DNA of 64,000 nt, taken from the NCBI GenBank assembly GCA_963718745.1, contig OY970370.1, forward strand, positions 682,001-746,000. The letters run 5' to 3'. Shown piece by piece: positions 8,591 through 17,582 of this stretch (its first letter is position 1; each line of letters starts with the position of its first letter). A program made the translations under genes and the position numbers. The notes under the pieces were generated by a model. It had not been told where the DNA came from. It ran no database searches and saw only the letters and a list, made by a program, of their open reading frames with translations. Origin of the DNA: Fermentibacter sp963718745 [NCBI: Candidatus Fermentibacterota bacterium]. GTDB lineage: Bacteria > Fermentibacterota > Fermentibacteria > Fermentibacterales.

Positions 8591-9382
8591 TTGAGCGCAA
8601 TGAGGAGACTGCTGGTCCATATCGCCGTGTTGTCCGCCTCCGTCTCGTGCGGTGGAGGAGGGGCCGTGCCGCCTCCCCCGGACGCTCCCCCGGAGAGGCT
8701 GGTATTCCTCGAGATCAGGGGGCTTGCGGCGGATCCCCGCCTCCCCTCCGGATTCCTCGGCACCGGTCCCGTCCAGATAGCAGCCGCCCGGCTCGCTGAG
8801 GACAGGTCCGTACGGATGACCGAGCCTGCGATCGAGCTGGCCGCTTCGTGCGTCAGATCCGACAGGCTGGTGCTGCTCGTCGACTGCCCCGTGCCCTACG
8901 ACGGACAAGGCAGGGACAACATCTCGATCACGACGGTCCGATCCCCCGGAAGCCTCCGATCCGAACCCTCCGCCACTCCCCCGGACCTCCTCGGCGAGAT
9001 ATCGGCCGAGGGCTGGGAATCCATAGTCGAGAGGCAGGAAACCATCCGAGGACTGGCGGACAGGTTCGGTCCGGACGTCATAATAGCCAGGTGTTCGACC
9101 GGCTCGGTGGATACGGCGCTTGCCGTTGGCTCGAGATGGCTGGAGTCGGTTTCGTCCGGCGGAGGCAACCTGGTCGTGATCTCCCCTCCCTCCGGCGGAT
9201 GGTACCGGGGGTGGGTCGTCCTGGCGGGTCCGGGCATCGTCACTTCCAGTCCTGCAGGCCTCACTCCGTCAGGAGTCCTCAACACGGCGGCCCTCCTGGC
9301 CGGGCTGGACCCCGTGCTTCGGCTCTCGCAGGGGGTACCGGCGATAGGATCCATGATCGAAGGGGGAAAGATCCTGCCATGA
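8591..9382 (+). CDS. Lipoprotein, possible alkaline-phosphatase-superfamily fold
   Basis: A 263-residue protein with a signal peptide and a probable lipobox (SASVSC), followed by a Gly/Pro-rich linker. The rest is cytosine-rich but not repetitive. A C-terminal GPGIVTSSPAGLTPSGVLNTAALLAGL recalls the end of alkaline-phosphatase/phosphodiesterase-type domains, but I see no clear metal-binding set, so function is unassigned. I chose TTG 8591 because GGAGGG sits at the right distance; ATG 8600 is the alternative. The stop overlaps the next ATG (ATGA), so it is coupled to the membrane-protein cluster downstream. Confidence 0.7.
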   Translation: MSAMRRLLVHIAVLSASVSCGGGGAVPPPPDAPPERLVFLEIRGLAADPRLPSGFLGTGPVQIAAARLAEDRSVRMTEPAIELAASCVRSDRLVLLVDCPVPYDGQGRDNISITTVRSPGSLRSEPSATPPDLLGEISAEGWESIVERQETIRGLADRFGPDVIIARCSTGSVDTALAVGSRWLESVSSGGGNLVVISPPSGGWYRGWVVLAGPGIVTSSPAGLTPSGVLNTAALLAGLDPVLRLSQGVPAIGSMIEGGKILP

Positions 9383-11553
9383 CAAGGCCTGATCCGATCT
9401 CCAGGCTCGTCGCGTGGGCGGAGAACATGCCGGGCGGCGCGGCGAGGCTCGCGGCAGTGTTCGCGACCACCGTGATGGTCAGGAATCTCCTGGAAGGCAT
9501 CCCGGGAGGGCTGATCTTCGCGCCGGAGGCATACCTGTTCCATTTCCCGGCGGCCTATGTCTTCCCGATGCTGGGAATCGTGGCAGTGCTGCACCTCTTC
9601 TCAGGCTACCCCGTCGGCAGGCTCATGAAGCTGATGGTCTGGGCGTGGACCCTGACCATCCTCCCGCCACTGCTCGATACCGTGCTGGGGACCGGCTCGG
9701 CGATAGGATACTTCCCCCTGGACAGGTCGAACGCCGTCCGTTTCCTCCTCGACTTCTTCAATCCGTCCGTCACCCTTCCGGGCACGACGGCGGGTATCAG
9801 GATCGAGGCCGCGCTGGGATGCATCCTGGGAGGGGTCTTCATCGGCCGGACTTCCCGGAGCATCGTGCGGGGAGTTGCCGGCGCGCTGCTCCTCGCCCCG
9901 TTGTTCCTCGTCTTCTTCGGATGGCCGGGAATGGTGAACTGGGCTCTCGGCGGCCTGTTCCCATACACGCGGGACATACAGAACTTCATGCAGTGGCATT
10001 CCCTTACCCGGCCGCACCTCATGAACACTGTACACATGACGATCTTCATCGTGGATGCCTGGCCGGTGGCAGGTCTTTCCGCCTTGCTCTATCTGAGGTC
10101 CGGAGCCTCCGCGGACTGGAGGCGGCATTTCCGGATCGGCGCAGTGCCTGCAGCCTCGGCCTTTGCCGGCCTTGCAGCCGTCCTGCCGGCAGCCTCCCGG
10201 GCTGCGACAGTCACGTTTGCCGACGCGGCAACCATATCGGGCGCCTTCCTCACCTCGCTCCTCATCGCGTCGACGATCGGAGCGGGATCGCGCATCAGGG
10301 CGGCAGCGGTCGGCTTCGCACTGATGACCGCCCTGGCCGCGGGCTGGCCGACCTTCGTCGCCGCGGCGCTCACGGCCGCGCTCGCCTGGACGACGCCCGA
10401 CCGCAGGCTGGCAGGGATAGTCGCTTCACCGATGATTCTGATCACAGCGGCATCACCACTGTTCTCGTCACCTTCCGACATTTCCGGGCTGTGGCCGCTC
10501 CTGACGGCATCGGCAGCAGCCGCTCTCGCTGCAGGGGCGAAGAGATCCCTTGCCTGGTCGGCCCTCCTCCTCCCTGCCGGCGCGCTGCTCCTGGGAGCCG
10601 TCCCGGCGAGGCCTGCACAGCAGCTCTGGTTCGAAGAGACGACCGATTCATTCGCCAGGAGCAGCAGGAACTCCCATGCCGGCGTTTCAGCCGCTCTGCT
10701 GGCTGGTGCCGGGGGATCCACGGTTCCGCTCGCCCAGTCCGCCCATCTCGCGGGAAGGATCGATCAGGCCCGCTGGCTCTGGGAGATGGCGGAGGATGAC
10801 GGCGATGCGTCCGAAGACATGCTGCAGGTCGGGCTCAATCTGGCCGTCCTGGAAGGTGACAGGGAGAAGCTCTTCGATCTCCTCTCCTCGTCCGGGGTCG
10901 ACGATGCGGCGGTCTCCAGGCTCTTCCCGGCAGCTCTGGCAAGCGCGGCTTCGGCAGGAGACACGCTGATGCTCGGGATGATGTTCCGCTCCTGCGGTTC
11001 CTCGGCGCGTTTCATGGCCGCATGGAGCCGGGCTCAGCTCGTACTCGGAGACACGGCATCGGCAGTGACCTTTTCGAGGGCGTCCCTCCAGGCACCCGAC
11101 GCCGGGCCGGCGGAGTATGCCTTCGCCGCGGAGCTCGCTGCGATGTCGGGTTCGGACTACATGAGCATAATCGACTCAGGGATGCAGAGATTCCGGGCGT
11201 CCCCCGAGCTCGACGCGGGATGCATGCGAGCCTCTCTCGCGGCCGGGGATCCGAGTCGTGCGGAGGAGAGCGCGGGCCGCATCCTGGGCTCCTTCCCGCC
11301 GGCCGCCGATGCCCTGGACGCCTGTGCCGTCTGGCTCCTGGAATGCTCCCTGCCCGACAGCGCGCTTTCGGTATCCGAGCGGTCCCTCATGCTCCAGTAC
11401 CCTCCTGCGAGAGCCTCGCTGGAGATAGCGATCGCCTGTGCGGAGGCCGCGGGAAGGATGTCCAGGGCAGACATCCACCGAGCCTACCTGGAATCCTGGT
11501 ACCCGTCCGGAGCGGCCCTCGAACCCGCCCCGGATGCCGGACCGGGCCGGTAG
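9379..11553 (+). CDS. Large multi-spanning membrane protein with TPR-like C-terminus
   Basis: A 724-residue protein that I do not recognise. About residues 15-410 hold many hydrophobic segments (roughly ten or more membrane spans), followed by a soluble Ala/Ser/Asp-rich helical half with TPR-like periodicity (LAGRIDQARWLWEMA, LAVLEGDREKLFDLL). It overlaps the preceding lipoprotein gene as ATGA and is followed within 10 bp by a DUF2723-type gene. The layout suggests an envelope assembly or glycan-transfer complex; this is inference. The longer open frame to 8848 belongs to an overlapping frame and is not used. Confidence 0.78.
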   Translation: MTRPDPISRLVAWAENMPGGAARLAAVFATTVMVRNLLEGIPGGLIFAPEAYLFHFPAAYVFPMLGIVAVLHLFSGYPVGRLMKLMVWAWTLTILPPLLDTVLGTGSAIGYFPLDRSNAVRFLLDFFNPSVTLPGTTAGIRIEAALGCILGGVFIGRTSRSIVRGVAGALLLAPLFLVFFGWPGMVNWALGGLFPYTRDIQNFMQWHSLTRPHLMNTVHMTIFIVDAWPVAGLSALLYLRSGASADWRRHFRIGAVPAASAFAGLAAVLPAASRAATVTFADAATISGAFLTSLLIASTIGAGSRIRAAAVGFALMTALAAGWPTFVAAALTAALAWTTPDRRLAGIVASPMILITAASPLFSSPSDISGLWPLLTASAAAALAAGAKRSLAWSALLLPAGALLLGAVPARPAQQLWFEETTDSFARSSRNSHAGVSAALLAGAGGSTVPLAQSAHLAGRIDQARWLWEMAEDDGDASEDMLQVGLNLAVLEGDREKLFDLLSSSGVDDAAVSRLFPAALASAASAGDTLMLGMMFRSCGSSARFMAAWSRAQLVLGDTASAVTFSRASLQAPDAGPAEYAFAAELAAMSGSDYMSIIDSGMQRFRASPELDAGCMRASLAAGDPSRAEESAGRILGSFPPAADALDACAVWLLECSLPDSALSVSERSLMLQYPPARASLEIAIACAEAAGRMSRADIHRAYLESWYPSGAALEPAPDAGPGR

Positions 11554-11563
11554 CACCAGCCTG

Positions 11564-13024
11564 ATGCGCATCCGTCCGCGGCTCCTCGCAGCGCCGGTCC
11601 TCGGATTGTTCGTCTTCGGGGTTATGCTGGCGTCCGGGCCGCCTTCCTTCGACGCGCTGGACGGGACCGAGTTCACCACTGCCGCGGCCGGACTCGGCAT
11701 AGCGCACCCTCCTTCCTATCCGCTGTTCCTGATGCTGCTCAGGATCTTCCCGGGATGCGACTACGGGTCCGGGCTCGTGCTAGCAGCGCTCCTCGGAGGC
11801 ATCACCGCCCTGCTGGCCCGAACCGCAGCCGCTCAGGACCTGGGCGGGCACCGGTTCCTCATGTCCGCGGCAGCGGCGTGCCTGGTGCTGTCTCCTCCGC
11901 TCATGGCGCAATTCAACACCGTGGAGGTCTACGGCATCTCGGCCTGCCTGCTGGTCTGCTCCCGCATCTCGAGGCGGACCCCTGCGGGACCCTACTTCTT
12001 CGGTCTCGCGGTCTTCGGGGGGCACCCCCTCTGCATCCTCCTCGCCCCCGTGCTCGCTTCGTCCTCCTGGAGGAAGTGGTGGCCGCTCATGCTCCTGCCG
12101 GCAGGCCTCCTCCTCTACGTACCGCTCCGGGCCGCCAGCTCCTCCGCGCTGAGCCCCCACTACACCAGACCCGACACCATTGCAGCACTCGCCGACTACT
12201 TCGGGATGTACGCCTCCAGGCTGGGGAAGGCGTCCTTCGAGGGGTTCAGGCTCCTGGGACCTGCGGCTGCGGCATCCTTCGCAGCTACGGGTGTGCTGGC
12301 GGCGGCCGGTCGCCCGAAGCCTGCGGAGATCGTCTCCATCCTTCTCTCGGCCGCTCTGCTGGCGTTCTACCGGGTTCCGGACCCATCCGGGATCGCGTTC
12401 CCGGGCGTCTTCGCAGCCTGGCTCCCGGCGGTCAGAGGTTTGAGGCGGCTGGGCATCGAGGCGGGAAGCGCCGGCCGTGCGGCTGCGCTCGCCTGCTGCG
12501 GAACGATTGCAGTCTCCGGCATGCTGGGTTCCTGGAGGGGGGGAGACGTGATCGCCCGCACCGTGGCGTGCGACATGATGAGGCAGACGCCCCTCTCCTG
12601 CGTCTACTGCACGGTCGGGCACGATACCTTCTATGCGGCCTACCTGCTCGGGACCGAGGACATGCGTCCCGACATCCTGCCTTCCGACATGTACGGCAAC
12701 TACTTCGGTCTGTCGCTGCGAGAGCCTCTCCCCGACAGCCTGGCCGGCCATCCTGTCGCCTCCACGAGGGCGTGGAACAGCCCTGCGCTACGGCTCTCCG
12801 GACTAGTCTTCCTCGGACCGGGGGTGGCTGGTGCCGGAACAGGGCTGGAACTCCCTCATGCGAGCAGCCCGGATGCCTTCGCGATGGACCTCGCAGCCGA
12901 GTCATACGCACGGCTCGCGCTGCAGTCCCCCGGTCCGCGGGGGGACTCCCTTGCATCGCTGGCCCTGCGGACCGCCCGGACAGGCACTACGACAGACAGG
13001 CTGGAGGTGCTCCTTGAAAACTGA
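11564..13024 (+). CDS. DUF2723-family membrane protein (glycosyltransferase-like)
   Basis: A 486-residue multi-pass membrane protein. Near the N-terminus it carries FDALDGTEFTTAAAGLGIAHPPSYPLFL, the hallmark of DUF2723 proteins, which share the loop-1 acidic residue and topology of GT-C/protein O-mannosyltransferase enzymes. About ten hydrophobic segments follow, then a soluble C-terminal tail. These enzymes are thought to transfer sugars from lipid carriers on the outer face of the inner membrane. ATG 11564 is my choice; ATG 11534 in the same frame would overlap the upstream gene. The neighbouring membrane genes on both sides suggest a shared envelope role. Confidence 0.8.
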   Translation: MRIRPRLLAAPVLGLFVFGVMLASGPPSFDALDGTEFTTAAAGLGIAHPPSYPLFLMLLRIFPGCDYGSGLVLAALLGGITALLARTAAAQDLGGHRFLMSAAAACLVLSPPLMAQFNTVEVYGISACLLVCSRISRRTPAGPYFFGLAVFGGHPLCILLAPVLASSSWRKWWPLMLLPAGLLLYVPLRAASSSALSPHYTRPDTIAALADYFGMYASRLGKASFEGFRLLGPAAAASFAATGVLAAAGRPKPAEIVSILLSAALLAFYRVPDPSGIAFPGVFAAWLPAVRGLRRLGIEAGSAGRAAALACCGTIAVSGMLGSWRGGDVIARTVACDMMRQTPLSCVYCTVGHDTFYAAYLLGTEDMRPDILPSDMYGNYFGLSLREPLPDSLAGHPVASTRAWNSPALRLSGLVFLGPGVAGAGTGLELPHASSPDAFAMDLAAESYARLALQSPGPRGDSLASLALRTARTGTTTDRLEVLLEN

Positions 13025-14801
13025 GGGGAGACTGCTGCTCGCCGCCCTTTTCGTCACCGTCCTGGCATACTGCGTCACCCCTGTCTACAGCGAGAACATC
13101 TTCTGGCACCTGAGGAACGGCGAGGACATCCTCGACTCTCTCACGATAAGGCTGGAGGATCCATTCACCTGGACCATGCGGGGATGCGAGTGGATCCAGC
13201 AGGAGTGGCTGGCCGAGGTGTTCTTCGCGCTGGGATGGAGGGCGGGCGGAGCGCTCGGCCTGACTCTGGTGAAGACAATCGCAGTCCTGTCGGCCGTAGG
13301 ATTCGCCGTCGGAGCCTCGCTCCGGCGGGGAGCCACCCCGGCGGCAACAGCCCTGGTCTCGGTGCTGTGGCTTTCTGCGGCTCAGGCCAGGTGGTTCGAG
13401 CGGCCGCACATCTTCACCGACCTGTTCTTCGCGCTGTACCTGTTCATCCTCTCGAAACGCCCCTCCCTCTCCAGGTCGCTCGCCCTGTTCATACCGCTGC
13501 AGATCCTCTGGGTGAACACCCACGCGGGCTTCCTGCTCGGCGTGTTCCTCCTCGCCCTGCCCTCCGCGGACCTCATGGCAGGGCGAAGGATCCGCGAGGC
13601 GATGACATGGCTCCTCGTTCCGGCATCGGCACTCCTGGCCTCCGGAGTCCACCCGAACGGTTTCCGTTCGATCCTGTACCTTCCCGGCTTCCTTTCCGAG
13701 CCGGTGTTCAGGCAGTCGATCCGTGAATGGTGGAGCCCCTTCGATCCTCGTTTCGGTTCTCTGCTGCTGCCCTCAATCCTCGTCACGCTCACCCTGGGCG
13801 GCATCGTCCTCCTCCTCGCGGCGCACAGGCGAGGCAGGAGGCTGCCCCCGTCCTCCCTCCTCCTGCTGGCCGCCCTCACCATCGCGAGCCTGTTCGCAGC
13901 CAGGAACGCGGAGATCCTCGCACTCGCCTCGATCGCGACGATACCCCTGCTCCTCGCCCGACCTGACTGGAGGATCCCGGCCGCGCTCCTGTGCGCTGCC
14001 GCTCTCGTCCCCCCCGTATTCGGCCCCCCCAGGGAGTTCGGTCCCAACCGCGAGTTCGGACTGGGGATGGAGTGGGACATCTATCCGGTCGGCCTCGCCG
14101 ATTTCATCGAGGAGAACGGTCTGTACGGAAGAGTCTTCAACACCAACGAGATATCAGGATATCTGGAGTACCGCTTCGGTGAGAGGCTGCCCCTCTACAT
14201 GGACGGCAGATGCCTTCTCTACCCGGAACGATTCTACTCAGAGTACCTCCTCCTGGCGCAGGCCCCCGACAGCCTCTCCGCCTGGCTGCAGCTCTCGATA
14301 CTGGAGCGACGCGACATCGAGATCGCTCTCTATGACTGGCCGGAGCAGAAGGGGTCGACGGCCAACCTCCTCGCGGAACATCCCGGGTGGACCCCGGTCT
14401 ACTGGGACAGGCTGACTGTGGCCTATGCGAGGTTTGACTACCTCGACCGCGCGGGGCTCCGCTCCCTCTCGACGGGTGCCGCGGATCCTCTGTCCAGCGA
14501 GGATCTCCTGAGCAGACGGCTGTTCATGATCGATCAGGGGATGATGCCCGGAATCCTCACCGCCAGCTCCATGGACGGCTGGGATGTGCCTGCGGTCATC
14601 GCAGGCTGCATGGCGTGGCGGGCCGGAGAGCGTGAAGAGGCCCGCACCATGGCTCTGAGAGTCCAGGACCCCGCGATCAGGACGGAGTTCCTCGGAATCC
14701 TGGACGGGGCTGATTCGATGTCTGGCCTACGACCCGGATTCCTGGCCCCAGTTGAACACCCTGAGAGTCTGGGCGGCGGTCTCCGATGCCAGATACGTTG
14801 A
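13014..14801 (+). CDS. Multi-pass membrane protein, probably frameshifted at 3' end
   Basis: A 595-residue protein starting at TTG 13014, preceded by GGAGGT at ideal spacing and overlapping the previous gene. The N-terminal ENIFWHLRNGEDIL and CEWIQQEWLAEVFF stretches match a widespread family of GT-C-like membrane proteins (WWHLxTG and HEWLxE signatures) of unknown substrate. About ten spans follow, then a soluble domain. From about 14722 codon choice in this frame turns poor (CTA, CGA, ATA, CGT), while the +1 frame becomes typical of the genome, so the last roughly 27 residues are probably not native and the protein should continue into the next open frame. Confidence 0.75.
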   Translation: MKTEGRLLLAALFVTVLAYCVTPVYSENIFWHLRNGEDILDSLTIRLEDPFTWTMRGCEWIQQEWLAEVFFALGWRAGGALGLTLVKTIAVLSAVGFAVGASLRRGATPAATALVSVLWLSAAQARWFERPHIFTDLFFALYLFILSKRPSLSRSLALFIPLQILWVNTHAGFLLGVFLLALPSADLMAGRRIREAMTWLLVPASALLASGVHPNGFRSILYLPGFLSEPVFRQSIREWWSPFDPRFGSLLLPSILVTLTLGGIVLLLAAHRRGRRLPPSSLLLLAALTIASLFAARNAEILALASIATIPLLLARPDWRIPAALLCAAALVPPVFGPPREFGPNREFGLGMEWDIYPVGLADFIEENGLYGRVFNTNEISGYLEYRFGERLPLYMDGRCLLYPERFYSEYLLLAQAPDSLSAWLQLSILERRDIEIALYDWPEQKGSTANLLAEHPGWTPVYWDRLTVAYARFDYLDRAGLRSLSTGAADPLSSEDLLSRRLFMIDQGMMPGILTASSMDGWDVPAVIAGCMAWRAGEREEARTMALRVQDPAIRTEFLGILDGADSMSGLRPGFLAPVEHPESLGGGLRCQIR

Positions 14802-15429
14802 CGCAGCCGGACTCGCGGAGGAGATGGGCGACGGACAGCTGTCCAGTTCGGTGCAGGTTCTGGCTTCCGCAGGCGTGGATCAGCCGGTCGGACCTCCCCC
14901 TCCCTGGGTGCCGGCAGATGCCTGGAGCGATTTCGCTCTCGGCGGGTCGAGCCCCGGCGAGTCCCTCGCCGTCTACGCATCGGCCGCCTTCGACGCAGGC
15001 GAGATGTCCCTGGCCGTGGGTTACGCACGGGGCGGCGACGGGATCGAGCCGTTCCAGGGGAGGCCCTGGTCCCTCGCAACCAGGGCCGTCGTCCTCGCTT
15101 CCGCAGGCCTTGCGGAAGAAGCTTCGGCGCTGGCCGATTCGGCGCTGTACCTCTCACGCAACCCGTTCACCCTCCTCGCTGCGGGCCGGGTCGAGAGGAT
15201 GGCTGGAAACCCGGATGCGGCGACCGGCCTCTTCGCAGCCGCGTGCTCCATGGCTCCCCTCTCGCAGGATGCCGCGATCGAGCACGCGTCCTCCCTGTGG
15301 GAGACCGGTGACCTGGCCGGAGCGGCTGCGGAATACTCCAGAGCTGTTTCGATAGGGGCGGTCCTGCCGCCTTCGGGGATCATCAGGATGGACTGGGCGG
15401 CGGTCCTCCTGGACCGCGCCGGTTCTTGA
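14752..15429 (+). CDS. Helical repeat domain, probable continuation of previous gene
   Basis: A 225-residue frame rich in Ala, Gly and Ser with TPR-like helical repeats (ALADSALYLSRNP, GNPDAATGLFAAACSMAP, GDLAGAAAEYSRA). The only conventional start is TTG 14752, without a Shine-Dalgarno sequence, yet genome-like codon usage begins about 30 bases further upstream in this frame (CLAYDPDSWPQ). That pattern fits a frameshifted C-terminal domain of the 13014 gene better than an independent gene. If joined, the protein would be about 800 residues, with the membrane-plus-TPR architecture seen in the 9379 gene. Confidence 0.7.
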   Translation: MNTLRVWAAVSDARYVDAAGLAEEMGDGQLSSSVQVLASAGVDQPVGPPPPWVPADAWSDFALGGSSPGESLAVYASAAFDAGEMSLAVGYARGGDGIEPFQGRPWSLATRAVVLASAGLAEEASALADSALYLSRNPFTLLAAGRVERMAGNPDAATGLFAAACSMAPLSQDAAIEHASSLWETGDLAGAAAEYSRAVSIGAVLPPSGIIRMDWAAVLLDRAGS

Positions 15430-15520
15430 CAGAGGGGTCCGCCGCGGACAGTGTTGTGCTTCATGGACCGGGCCCGGAACCGGTTCATTTCCATCCGCCG
15501 GGCAGAAGAAGGGGTCGATC

Positions 15521-17062
15521 ATGTCGATAATGAGCAGGATGAACGAATTCCTCGGGAAGGCCTCCAGGCTCATCCTCGGCGGCGGGCGCGAAGCCCTCGA
15601 GAGCCAGCGCAGGAAGGGCAAGCTGACCGTGCGCGAGCGTCTCGACATGCTGCTCGACGCGGATTCCTTCCTCGAGACGGACCTCTTCGTGGAGCACTCC
15701 GCATCGGACTTCGGCATGCACTCCAAGATGCTTGCGGGAGACGGGGTGGTCACGGGACTGGGCAAGGTCGACCAGAGATCGGTTGCCGTCTTCGCCCAGG
15801 ACTTCTCCGTGGCCGGCGGCTCCCTGGGCAGGGCTCATGCATCCAAGATCACGAAGATCATGGACTGTGCACGGAGCATGCTCGTACCGCTGATCGGCAT
15901 AAACGACTCCGGCGGAGCCAGGATACAGGAGGGGGTGGACTCCCTCTGCGGATATGGCGAGATCTTCTACCGGAACACGCTCCTCAGCGGGGTGGTGCCC
16001 CAGATCTCGGTGATCCTGGGGCCATGCGCGGGCGGCGCCGTGTACTCCCCCGCCCTCACCGACTTCGTGTTCGTAGTCGACCGCATCTCCAACATGTTCA
16101 TCACCGGTCCGCAGGTCATCAAGACGGTTCTCGGCGAGGAGATTTCCGCCGAGGACCTGGGAGGCGCCAGGACCCACTCCACCATAACCGGGAACGCCCA
16201 CTTCTTCGCCGAGAACGAGAACGAAGCCTTCGAACAGGTCAGGAGCCTTCTCTCCTACCTTCCCTCGAACTCGAGCGAGGAACCTCCCAGAGCGGTGCCG
16301 AAGCCCCCCAGGACCGCCCTCTCCCGGGACGTGATCCCCGAGGACCGCAGGAAGGCATACTGCGTGAGGGACGTCGTCAGGGGCATCGTCGACTCGTCCG
16401 AATTCCTCGAGGTGCACGAGCACTTCGCAAGGAACATCTTCACGGCCTTCGCGAGGATCTCCGGACGGACCGTGGGGATCGTCGCCAACCAGCCCCGCGT
16501 GCTGGCCGGCGTCCTCGATGTCGACGCCTCCGACAAGGCGGCGCGGTTCATCCGGACCTGCGATGCATTCAACATCCCTCTGGTGACTCTCGTCGACACT
16601 CCGGGATACCTTCCGGGTGTCAACCAGGAGCACATGGGGGTCATCAGACACGGCGCGAAGATCCTCTATGCGTACAGCGAAGCGACGGTTCCCAAGCTCA
16701 CCGTCATCATGCGCAAGGCATACGGAGGCGCCTATATCGCCATGTGCAGCAGGCACCTCGGCGCCGACTTCGTGATCGCATGGCCCACGGCCGAGATAGC
16801 CGTAATGGGTCCGGAAGGGGCGGCGAACATCATCTTCCGGAAAGAGATCGAGGAGAGCAGCGATCCCGAGGGGACGAGACGTGAGAAGGTGCGGGAGTAC
16901 GAGGAGAAGTTCGCCAACCCCTACGTAGCCGCCAGCAAGGGATATGTCGACACCATCCTGATCCCCGAGCAGACCCGCGAGGCACTGGCACAGGTCCTCG
17001 GAACGGCCAGAGTCTCCGAAACGGACAAGGTCCCCAGGCGCCACGGCAACATCCCGCTGTAG
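15521..17062 (+). CDS. Biotin-dependent acyl-CoA carboxyltransferase (methylmalonyl-CoA decarboxylase alpha / PCC beta)
   Basis: A 513-residue carboxyltransferase of the crotonase fold with two half-domains, matching the usual length. Visible features are the N-terminal RRKGKLTVRERLDMLLD, the acyl-CoA region GINDSGGARIQEGVDSL, GPCAGGAVYSPALTDF, and the C-terminal biotin-side motif PGYLPGVNQE with MRKAYGGAYIAM. The family moves carboxyl groups between biotin and propionyl- or methylmalonyl-CoA. A biotin carrier gene follows 25 bp downstream. No biotin carboxylase or membrane decarboxylase beta subunit lies nearby, so direction (carboxylase or sodium-pumping decarboxylase) cannot be decided. 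Confidence 0.92.
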   Translation: MSIMSRMNEFLGKASRLILGGGREALESQRRKGKLTVRERLDMLLDADSFLETDLFVEHSASDFGMHSKMLAGDGVVTGLGKVDQRSVAVFAQDFSVAGGSLGRAHASKITKIMDCARSMLVPLIGINDSGGARIQEGVDSLCGYGEIFYRNTLLSGVVPQISVILGPCAGGAVYSPALTDFVFVVDRISNMFITGPQVIKTVLGEEISAEDLGGARTHSTITGNAHFFAENENEAFEQVRSLLSYLPSNSSEEPPRAVPKPPRTALSRDVIPEDRRKAYCVRDVVRGIVDSSEFLEVHEHFARNIFTAFARISGRTVGIVANQPRVLAGVLDVDASDKAARFIRTCDAFNIPLVTLVDTPGYLPGVNQEHMGVIRHGAKILYAYSEATVPKLTVIMRKAYGGAYIAMCSRHLGADFVIAWPTAEIAVMGPEGAANIIFRKEIEESSDPEGTRREKVREYEEKFANPYVAASKGYVDTILIPEQTREALAQVLGTARVSETDKVPRRHGNIPL

Positions 17063-17087
17063 CCCGCCCGGGATTGGAGGGATCGAC

Positions 17088-17396
17088 ATGGACCCCGACG
17101 ACAGGCTTTTCATCGATTCCACCGAATACGAGACCGAGGTCCCCAGGAACAGCATGAAGCTCTACGGGGGGCTCCCGGACAACCGGGACGTTAAGGCTTT
17201 CATCCCCGGCACGGTGGTCGACGTGAGGGTCCGGGAGGGCGAACGGGTCTCCGCCGGACAGATACTGCTCCTGCTGGACGCGATGAAGATGCACAACGAG
17301 GTCTGCAGCGGAGTGGACGGCCGCATCGCGCAGGTGCTCGTTACGAAGGGCGACAGGGTCGAGAAGAACCAGATCCTGGTCCGCCTGGACCTCTGA
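17088..17396 (+). CDS. Biotin carboxyl carrier protein
   Basis: A 102-residue protein with a C-terminal biotinyl domain. DAMKMHNEV contains the lysine that is biotinylated, flanked by the paired Gly turns (FIPGTVVDVRVREGERV and VSSGVDGRI-type hairpins). The N-terminal 30 residues are acidic and lack the long Pro/Ala linker seen in many carriers. It serves the carboxyltransferase encoded immediately upstream, either as methylmalonyl-CoA decarboxylase gamma or as the carrier of an acyl-CoA carboxylase. The two genes form an operon closed by the hairpin at 17511-17535. Confidence 0.93.
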   Translation: MDPDDRLFIDSTEYETEVPRNSMKLYGGLPDNRDVKAFIPGTVVDVRVREGERVSAGQILLLLDAMKMHNEVCSGVDGRIAQVLVTKGDRVEKNQILVRLDL

Positions 17397-17510
17397 AGAC
17401 CTGCCGGGCTTCCCGGCAACCCTCCCGACATTCATTCCGGTAATCGAGACTGCGGAGGAGGCTGCGCCCCTTCGCGGAGATCCACCTGCTCTGCTCTGTC
17501 AGGAATGGAA

Positions 17511-17535
17511 GGGGGCGGACCCTGGGCCCGCCCCC
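17511..17535. terminator. Hairpin between convergent genes, probable bidirectional terminator
   Basis: GGGGGCGG and CCGCCCCC flank a 9-base loop in the 186-bp gap between the biotin carrier gene (+) and the TPR lipoprotein gene (-). The minus-strand side is followed by a T-richer tract than the plus side. The rest of the gap shows no gene. Confidence 0.6.
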
Positions 17536-17582
17536 GAACATGCCGGCGACCTGTCTGCCGGGTCTGCTCTTTCTATCCCGAC

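Noticed and set aside
6668-8908. 746-codon open frame opposite the second metalloprotease
   Set aside because: Antisense shadow; its composition reflects the reverse complement of the protease codons and it has no ribosome-binding site.
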